Notes under the pieces: model-generated
Told to the model about the DNA's origin: nothing
The model's input: only the letters and a program-made list of their open reading frames with translations
The model's database searches: none
Source: Planctomycetota bacterium
GTDB lineage: Bacteria > Planctomycetota > PUPC01 > JACPCR01
NCBI GenBank assembly: GCA_030740295.1
Contig: JASLXP010001221.1
Coordinates: forward strand, 1 to 29,616
Length of the DNA: 29,616 nucleotides
Direction of reading: 5' to 3'
Made by a program: the position numbers and the translations under genes
Shown: in pieces, positions 25,199-29,616 of the stretch
Numbering within the stretch: position 1 is the stretch's first letter
Layout: every line of letters starts with the position of its first letter

Positions 25199-25822
25199 TC
25201 ATCGCAAGAGATCCAGGAGATCGTTCTTGTGATATCGTCCTGTCCAATTGGCGGGCATCTGGCCTGAATGATCTTTGAGTCTCTTGTTTGCGCCGTTGGC
25301 GAGCAGGAGCTCCACGAACTCCTGAGAGGCGTAGGCCGCGGCAAAGTGCAGCGCGGACTCTGTAACGACTGGTGGACTCGTCATGAAGAGGTCTGTTGTT
25401 CCTTCGGTGGTTTGAGCGTTCACGTCCGCCCCGTGCTCGAGGAACAGTCGCCCAATCTCGACATGGCCTTTGATGGCGGCGGCCATCAGGGCTGTCTCAC
25501 CACTTTCGGTCACGATGTTGGTGTCCGCGCCAGCTTCCAGAAGTTTACGTACGATGCCCGCTCGATGACGCAAAAGCCCTGGCCCCGCAGCCTTCGGGGT
25601 AGAAGATGCAGAGCCTCGGAACCCAGGGTAGCCTGCAAAGCCTCGCAACCCTGTGCTGTAAGGCGTAATGCCTTCGGCATAAAGAAGGGCCTGATCAGAT
25701 GAGAAACTGTACCATGGGTTTGAGGACGCAGAACCTTGCGAAAACGCCTCTAGGCCCTGTCTAGAGGCCGATGACCGGAGTTCTGCGAAGGACGGAGGCA
25801 ATGAATCCCAGGTTTCAACCAA
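25199..25822 (-). pseudogene. Ankyrin-repeat protein gene with its 5' half replaced by an interspersed element
   Basis: The last about 120 codons encode roughly three and a half ankyrin repeats: AGIVRKLLEAGADTNIVTES, GETALMAAAIKGHVEIGRL, ALHFAAAYASQEFVELLLAN, and a terminal half-repeat. Ankyrin repeats are protein-protein interaction scaffolds. The frame upstream stays open but is Ser/Gly-rich and unlike protein; it coincides with a hairpin-rich element. Further upstream, codons reading NFARKVVDNQLVETWDSL look protein-like again. No ATG was found; a TTG at 25820-25822 is the longest start within reach. I infer a broken gene, possibly still translated as a chimera. Confidence 0.5.
25563..25768. 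repeat. Hairpin-rich interspersed repeat-like element inside the ankyrin frame
   Basis: Three stems lie within 200 bp. The strongest is GCCTCTAG (25746-25753) with CTAGAGGC (25761-25768), an 8-bp stem with a 7-nt loop. ATGCC-TTC-GGCAT lies near 25670, and CCCCG/CGGGG near 25590. The region contains repeated GCAGAGCCTCGG-, GCAAAGCCTCGC- and GCAGAACCTTGC-like words, a style seen in intergenic repeat families of Planctomycetes/Verrucomicrobia (recalled, not searched). The borders are approximate. Confidence 0.5.
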
Positions 25823-25975
25823 CTGATTGTCGACAACCTTCCGGGCGAAATTCGGGAGTTCTTTGGTGAGAATGCCCTTTTGTCATTGCCCTGTCGCTAC
25901 GAATTCGGCATGGTGCGCACAACGGGCCGCCATAGTAAATTTGGCCAGTTACGTAGTTTTCTCGCTGTAGGACTA

Positions 25976-26451
25976 ATGATAACCAAACACCTGCACCATC
26001 TTGTCCCGCTCACGGTCATGCTGTTGATCGTTGCGCATCTCTGTTTTGGCAATGCGGCGGATCCGATTCCTCCGGACCTCACTAAGTCGCTTCCGAAGGA
26101 CACGAAGAAGGCCTACAACCTTGGGCCGACCGGGGCGGAGGGGTGGATGTTCGCTCCGATAAGGACGACCTTATCTGGAAGGCACAGCTCTGGTACAGTC
26201 CATCAATCGATTCCCTCAAGCTGGTAAGCACTCAGTTATCAGATCGAGCCATCAGCGAACACGCGGCTGAGCTCGTCGTCGCCCTCGAACAGAAGCTGAA
26301 GTTGAAAGGAAAGGAAGGAATAGAAGCCATGGTCAAAGTCCTGGAAAAAACCACCGAGGTCGCCAGAGACAAGACCATCCGCGACGCAGCCACGAAGCTC
26401 CTCCTGAAATACAGGAAGCCAGACCTGGATGCCCTCAATCCCGACCTGTGA
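25976..26451 (+). pseudogene. Remnant of a secreted DUF6288-like (HEAT/PDZ-type) protein, frameshifted and internally deleted
   Basis: From the ATG at 25976 the frame gives a signal peptide (LVPLTVMLLIVAHLCFGNAA), then PPDLTKSLPKDTKKAYNLGPTG and AEGWMF. The DLTK...LGPTGARGW pattern is the usual start of very long DUF6288-type proteins. Right after this, sense continues in the +1-shifted frame (from about 26143) with DKDDLIWKAQLWYSP and a helical tail, DKTIRDAATKLLLKYRKPD, up to the stop at 26449-26451. Full family members are many hundred residues longer, so most of the middle is gone and the ends are joined out of frame. It is probably non-functional. Confidence 0.6.
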
Positions 26452-26615
26452 CGTCGAGCCAGACGCGGCCCGGTTGGTTGTGTAGCACTTGCCGGTCACG
26501 TTGGGCATGCGCCAGTCGTGGCCCGTCATCCAGAAAACGGCTTCATTCTGAAACTTCAGACTCATGGCATGCCGCGGTCAGGTGAGAAATATACAATCAT
26601 GCGCCGATCAGACGC

Positions 26616-26620
26616 AGGAG
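26616..26620 (+). promoter_or_regulatory. Shine-Dalgarno deciding the start of the DUF6785-like gene
   Basis: AGGAG lies six bases before the ATG at 26627. The longer open frame back to 26564 has no such site and adds residues unlike the family, so 26627 is chosen. Confidence 0.75.
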
Positions 26621-26626
26621 ACCATA

Positions 26627-28612
26627 ATGCCCGACATGGGCAGCGAACAATTTGCTGGCGCGGCCGCCCCGAATGATCCCAGCGGCACCCAACAGGGCAT
26701 CCAGTCAGTGCCGGCACCCAAAGCGCTGACTGTTCGGGCCATTCTGCTGAGTGCGATATCAGTGATTGTGTTTACGGTGGCCGGTAATGTGTCGGTACTG
26801 CATCGGTACGAAATCATCGGTACCGGTTACTTGCCGCGCGGTGTTGTCTTCTATCTTCTCTTTCTGATTCTCTACAATCAGACGATCGGGCGACTGCTGC
26901 CGTGGGTGCGGCTTCAGCGAGTGGAAGTGATGGTGGTCTTCTGCGCGCTGCTGGCGATGGATTCGATCCCCGCGCAGGACTTTGCGCAACACTTCTATCT
27001 CAACATTGCCGGCATGGTGCAATACACCGGCGAGGACAGTACCGTCGCTCATCTCAACATCCGGGAACATTTCATGCCTGGAATGCTCCCCGCTACCGAC
27101 CCTTCAGCGCCGGTCATCAAATGGCTTTACTCGACCATTCCCGAAGGCGCAGGCGTTCCCTACAGGGCATGGATGCAAACCTTCCTCATCTGGACGCCTT
27201 ACATCTTTCTCCTCTATTGGCTGCTGCTGTGGTGCGCGGCGCTGATTTCTTATCGGTGGGAGCAGGAGGAACGGTTGCTCTTTCCGATGATGCAGATCCC
27301 GCTGGAAGTGGCCGACACTTCCGATGGGAAGCCGTCGGCCATCATGAAGAGCAAGCTGATGTGGGGCTTTTTCGCTCTAACCAGCGCGGTCTATACCCTC
27401 AACTTTCTCAGTGCCTATTTCCCTGATGTGCCTGCAGTACCTTTGTCTTCGAACCTGGGCAGAATGGCTCACGGTGGGCCCTTGTCGGCCTTCAATTGGA
27501 TTCGGCTCGATTTCCGGCCGGAGATGATCGGCATCTCCTATCTGCTGGCATCTGAAGTTGGTTTCAGCCTGGTATTCTTCTACTTTCTGCGCCGCGTCAT
27601 CATCATGTTGCGGATCTTCTACGGCCTGCCAACCGCTCACAGCACTTTCCTGCAGTTTCAGGCAGGAGGCGGTTTCATCGTTCTTGGCTTTGCGCTGCTA
27701 TGGGCGGCTCGCGGATACTTGAAAGGATGCGCGCGCCAGGCAGTGCGGGGAGGGCCTGAGGCAAATTTCTACCGCCTCTGCTTCTTTGGGATTGTGACGG
27801 GTTTCGGCGGGGTTGTCGGCTGGTGCTGGGCGGTGGGCATCTCTGTCAAGTGGGCGACCGTGCAGTTCGGGGTCTTTGTGCTGGCCAGCCTGGTTGCGAG
27901 CCGAGTCATCTGTGAGGCTGGAATGTTCCTCTATTCCAGCCCGCTGTTTGGCCTGGGAACGGTTCTGTTCAGCGGGTTCAGCGCGCAGATGGCACAGAAG
28001 GAAATCACTCTTCTCACCGCGACCACCTGGACAGACGTCCGCAACAGCTCGGCCATGGCGATGCCTTACATGATGCAGACCTTCAAGGTCGGTTCGTCCG
28101 TCGGCTTAAAGCGAAGCCACACGGCCTTCCTGATCTTCGGAGCGATCGTCCTTTCCGTCCTGGCCTGTCACGTCGCGGTGCCCTACATCATTTATCACAC
28201 CGGCGTGGGTAATCTGGCACCGTGGCCTTCACGGTCCGGTCAGAACACGGTTCGTCGACTGGCTCATTTCCTCAGCCATCCTACATCCATGGACTCAGAG
28301 AAATGGACTGCATTCCTGTCCGGCGGCGGAATCATCGGTCTGCTCGTGGCTTTGCGCCAGAACTTCTTCTGGTGGCCGCTGCATCCGCTGGGGTTCGTCG
28401 TTTCGTTGTGGGGGTGGCCAATAGATCGCTACTGGCTGTCTATCTTCCTGGGGTGGATGCTCAAGGTGCTTGTTTGCCGCTACGGCGGGTACAAGACCTA
28501 CCGTATTGTTCGCCCAGCGGCGTTCGGGCTCATACTTGGTCTCTGCTTCGTCATGACCCTGTGGATGATCCTGCACTACGTCTGGGACGCGCCCGCGCTG
28601 ATCTATGACTGA
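26627..28612 (+). CDS. Polytopic membrane protein of the DUF6785/DUF6784 (OPT-like) type
   Basis: This 661-residue protein has about 12-14 hydrophobic segments, starting near residue 36. The key motif, RWEQEERLLFPMMQIPLEV (210-228), is the conserved W-x-x-x-ERL-x-FP segment of this family, and it resembles the cytosolic motif of oligopeptide transporters. Conserved later stretches include ASRVICEAGMFLYSS and MAMPYMMQTFKVG. Family members sit beside carbohydrate genes in Planctomycetes and relatives and are assumed to be transporters; no substrate is known. It is intact, has a good ribosome-binding site, and lies among pseudogenes. It is the only candidate transporter near the glycan island and could import the released products, but this is inference from position. 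Confidence 0.8.
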   Translation: MPDMGSEQFAGAAAPNDPSGTQQGIQSVPAPKALTVRAILLSAISVIVFTVAGNVSVLHRYEIIGTGYLPRGVVFYLLFLILYNQTIGRLLPWVRLQRVEVMVVFCALLAMDSIPAQDFAQHFYLNIAGMVQYTGEDSTVAHLNIREHFMPGMLPATDPSAPVIKWLYSTIPEGAGVPYRAWMQTFLIWTPYIFLLYWLLLWCAALISYRWEQEERLLFPMMQIPLEVADTSDGKPSAIMKSKLMWGFFALTSAVYTLNFLSAYFPDVPAVPLSSNLGRMAHGGPLSAFNWIRLDFRPEMIGISYLLASEVGFSLVFFYFLRRVIIMLRIFYGLPTAHSTFLQFQAGGGFIVLGFALLWAARGYLKGCARQAVRGGPEANFYRLCFFGIVTGFGGVVGWCWAVGISVKWATVQFGVFVLASLVASRVICEAGMFLYSSPLFGLGTVLFSGFSAQMAQKEITLLTATTWTDVRNSSAMAMPYMMQTFKVGSSVGLKRSHTAFLIFGAIVLSVLACHVAVPYIIYHTGVGNLAPWPSRSGQNTVRRLAHFLSHPTSMDSEKWTAFLSGGGIIGLLVALRQNFFWWPLHPLGFVVSLWGWPIDRYWLSIFLGWMLKVLVCRYGGYKTYRIVRPAAFGLILGLCFVMTLWMILHYVWDAPALIYD

Positions 28613-28735
28613 GATGGAGGATCTGCGGCTTGCAGGCACGACGAAGAATTCAGTCTACGGATCTGTCAATAACGGGAAGAACGCGAGCGGGCTGATAAAT
28701 GGAATCTGAGTTATCGACCGCACCCAAAGATACTC

Positions 28736-28906
28736 TCAAACGAATCGCCCGTACCAGAGGTCAAGGATCGCGAGGGAGAAACCGGAGAATGTCTGACCGG
28801 GAGTCTTGATTTCCAGGCTCACCCCCAGGCCCCGGTACATTACGCCGTCTTCACCCCGTATGGTCAAAATATTCAGCCGCGCCATAAGCTGGCCTTCCCA
28901 ATTAGG
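28736..28906 (-). other. Orphan open fragment, possible C-terminus of a lost gene
   Basis: On the minus strand 56 codons lie between TAA (28907-28909) and TGA (28736-28738). They read like protein: LNILTIRGEDGVMYRGLGV, then SLEIKTPGQTFSGFSLAILD. An ATG lies at 28883-28885. No family is recognised. It is bordered on the right by the IS-like region, so it may be a gene cut by insertion. Confidence 0.3.
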
Positions 28907-28908
28907 TT

Positions 28909-28930
28909 ATGACGTTTTGGATAATGTCAT
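28909..28930. repeat. Short inverted repeat 70 bp before the transposase gene
   Basis: ATGACGTT (28909-28916) and AATGTCAT (28923-28930) pair at 7 of 8 positions around a 6-nt loop. It could be part of the element's end or a regulatory hairpin. The true element boundary cannot be set because the right end is outside the window. Confidence 0.35.
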
Positions 28931-29000
28931 TTCAGCCGCTTGATTTCCCTTATTTCGACAAGAAGCTGTTCGATTTACTCCAGGCGACCAGACTTCCACG

Positions 29001-29616
29001 ATGCGTTTCATCCTTAAACCTTGGCACATTCTGCTCTCCGCTCTCTGTGGCTGGGCCAACGAGCGGCAACAGCAAATTATCGAGTTCCAGAACGCTCAGA
29101 TCGAAACCTTGCTGAAGCAGCTTGGGAAAAAGAGGCTGTTGCTTGACGATAATGAGCGTCGCATGCTGGCTGTTAAGGCACATACACTTGGCAGGAAAGC
29201 ACTGTTGGAACTTACCACCATAGTCACTCCAGAAACGCTCTTGCGCTGGCATCGAAAACTGGTAGCCAAGAAGTGGGATTATTCCAACAAACAGAAGTCC
29301 GTTGGAAGGCCTCGCATTCGGCAAGCGATCGTCGACCTCATCATTCGTTACGCAAAGGAAAACCCGACTTGGGGTTACGACCGGATACAGGGCGCACTGG
29401 CGAATGTTGGCTACCACATTGCCGATTCTACGGTCGCCAATGTATTAAAGAACCACGGCATAGAACCGGCGCCCAAACGTCAGAGTACTCAGTCGTGGAG
29501 CACGTTCCTAAAGGCTCATTGGGAATCAATCTTCGCCACAGATTTGACCACTGTTGAAGTCTGGTCACGCAATGGACTTGTGACTGTTTACGTGCTTGCT
29601 GTGATGCATCTTAAAA
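29001..29616 (+). CDS. DDE-type transposase/integrase (rve core), 3' end outside window
   Basis: From the ATG at 29001 the frame stays open for 205 codons to the window edge. The N-terminal half has LLLDDNERRMLAVKAHTLGR and TPETLLRWHRKLVAKKWDY, followed by VGRPRIRQAIVDLI and NPTWGYDRIQGALANVGY. The latter is a helix-turn-helix region typical of IS3/IS481-like integrases. The catalytic core starts at IFATDLTTVEVW, where the Asp is the first of the DDE triad. The other two acidic residues lie beyond the end. This exact type is widespread in Planctomycetes and Verrucomicrobia. No stop or frameshift is seen in the visible part, so the element may be active. Confidence 0.9.
   Translation, partial: MRFILKPWHILLSALCGWANERQQQIIEFQNAQIETLLKQLGKKRLLLDDNERRMLAVKAHTLGRKALLELTTIVTPETLLRWHRKLVAKKWDYSNKQKSVGRPRIRQAIVDLIIRYAKENPTWGYDRIQGALANVGYHIADSTVANVLKNHGIEPAPKRQSTQSWSTFLKAHWESIFATDLTTVEVWSRNGLVTVYVLAVMHLK

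Noticed and set aside
1..29616. CRISPR arrays, tRNA or rRNA genes
   Set aside because: No regularly spaced repeats and no tRNA- or rRNA-like conserved stretches were seen while reading the sequence; a covariance-model scan would settle this.

Overview
The window (29.6 kb, moderately GC-rich) reads as bacterial chromosome from the Planctomycetes-Verrucomicrobia-Lentisphaerae/Kiritimatiellota sphere or a similar lineage such as Hydrogenedentota. This is inferred from family content: several secreted DUF4838 proteins, a DUF6785/DUF6784-type membrane protein, a DUF6288-like remnant, a Gfo/Idh/MocA oxidoreductase with a Cys-rich insert, and a transposase type common in those genomes. No rRNA, tRNA or CRISPR array was seen, so the assignment stays at group level.

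Left end (1-4644) is metabolic and transport. Beta (cut by the window edge) and gamma subunits of a sodium-pumping decarboxylase lie on the minus strand. They diverge from an ATP sulfurylase gene (sat), which is followed by an APC-family permease fused to two universal-stress-protein domains.

The centre (4737-25036) is a carbohydrate-handling island. It holds three DUF4838 proteins (4737-6998 minus, 16894-19638 plus, 19819-23130 minus), a GH20-like protein with a GH2-type sugar-binding domain (13940-16573), and a very large PHP-like protein whose signal-peptide exon-equivalent is cut off by an in-frame TAA. It also holds a GTG-started Gfo/Idh/MocA oxidoreductase, an Amidohydrolase_2-type hydrolase and a cytoplasmic GH43/GH32-like beta-propeller. 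Four proteins (the three DUF4838 and the GH20-like one) carry the same C-x-C-x-x-C motif shortly after an acidic residue in the predicted barrel. I read the island as secreted glycan capture and cleavage followed by intracellular sugar oxidation or hydrolysis. There is no SusC/SusD, TonB receptor, sulfatase or dedicated regulator inside the window.

The right end (25037-29616) is worn, repeat-rich DNA. It has an ankyrin-repeat gene whose 5' half is replaced by an interspersed hairpin-rich element, a frameshifted DUF6288-like remnant, an intact polytopic DUF6785-type membrane protein that may be the island's transporter, an orphan coding fragment, and the start of a DDE transposase running off the window. 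Several dispersed or palindromic repeats mark the gene borders: a long inverted repeat at 19710-19783, roughly 100-bp direct repeats around the propeller gene, a perfect 16-bp palindrome, and a 35-bp duplicate of part of the amidohydrolase gene. They suggest the island was assembled by repeated duplication and insertion.
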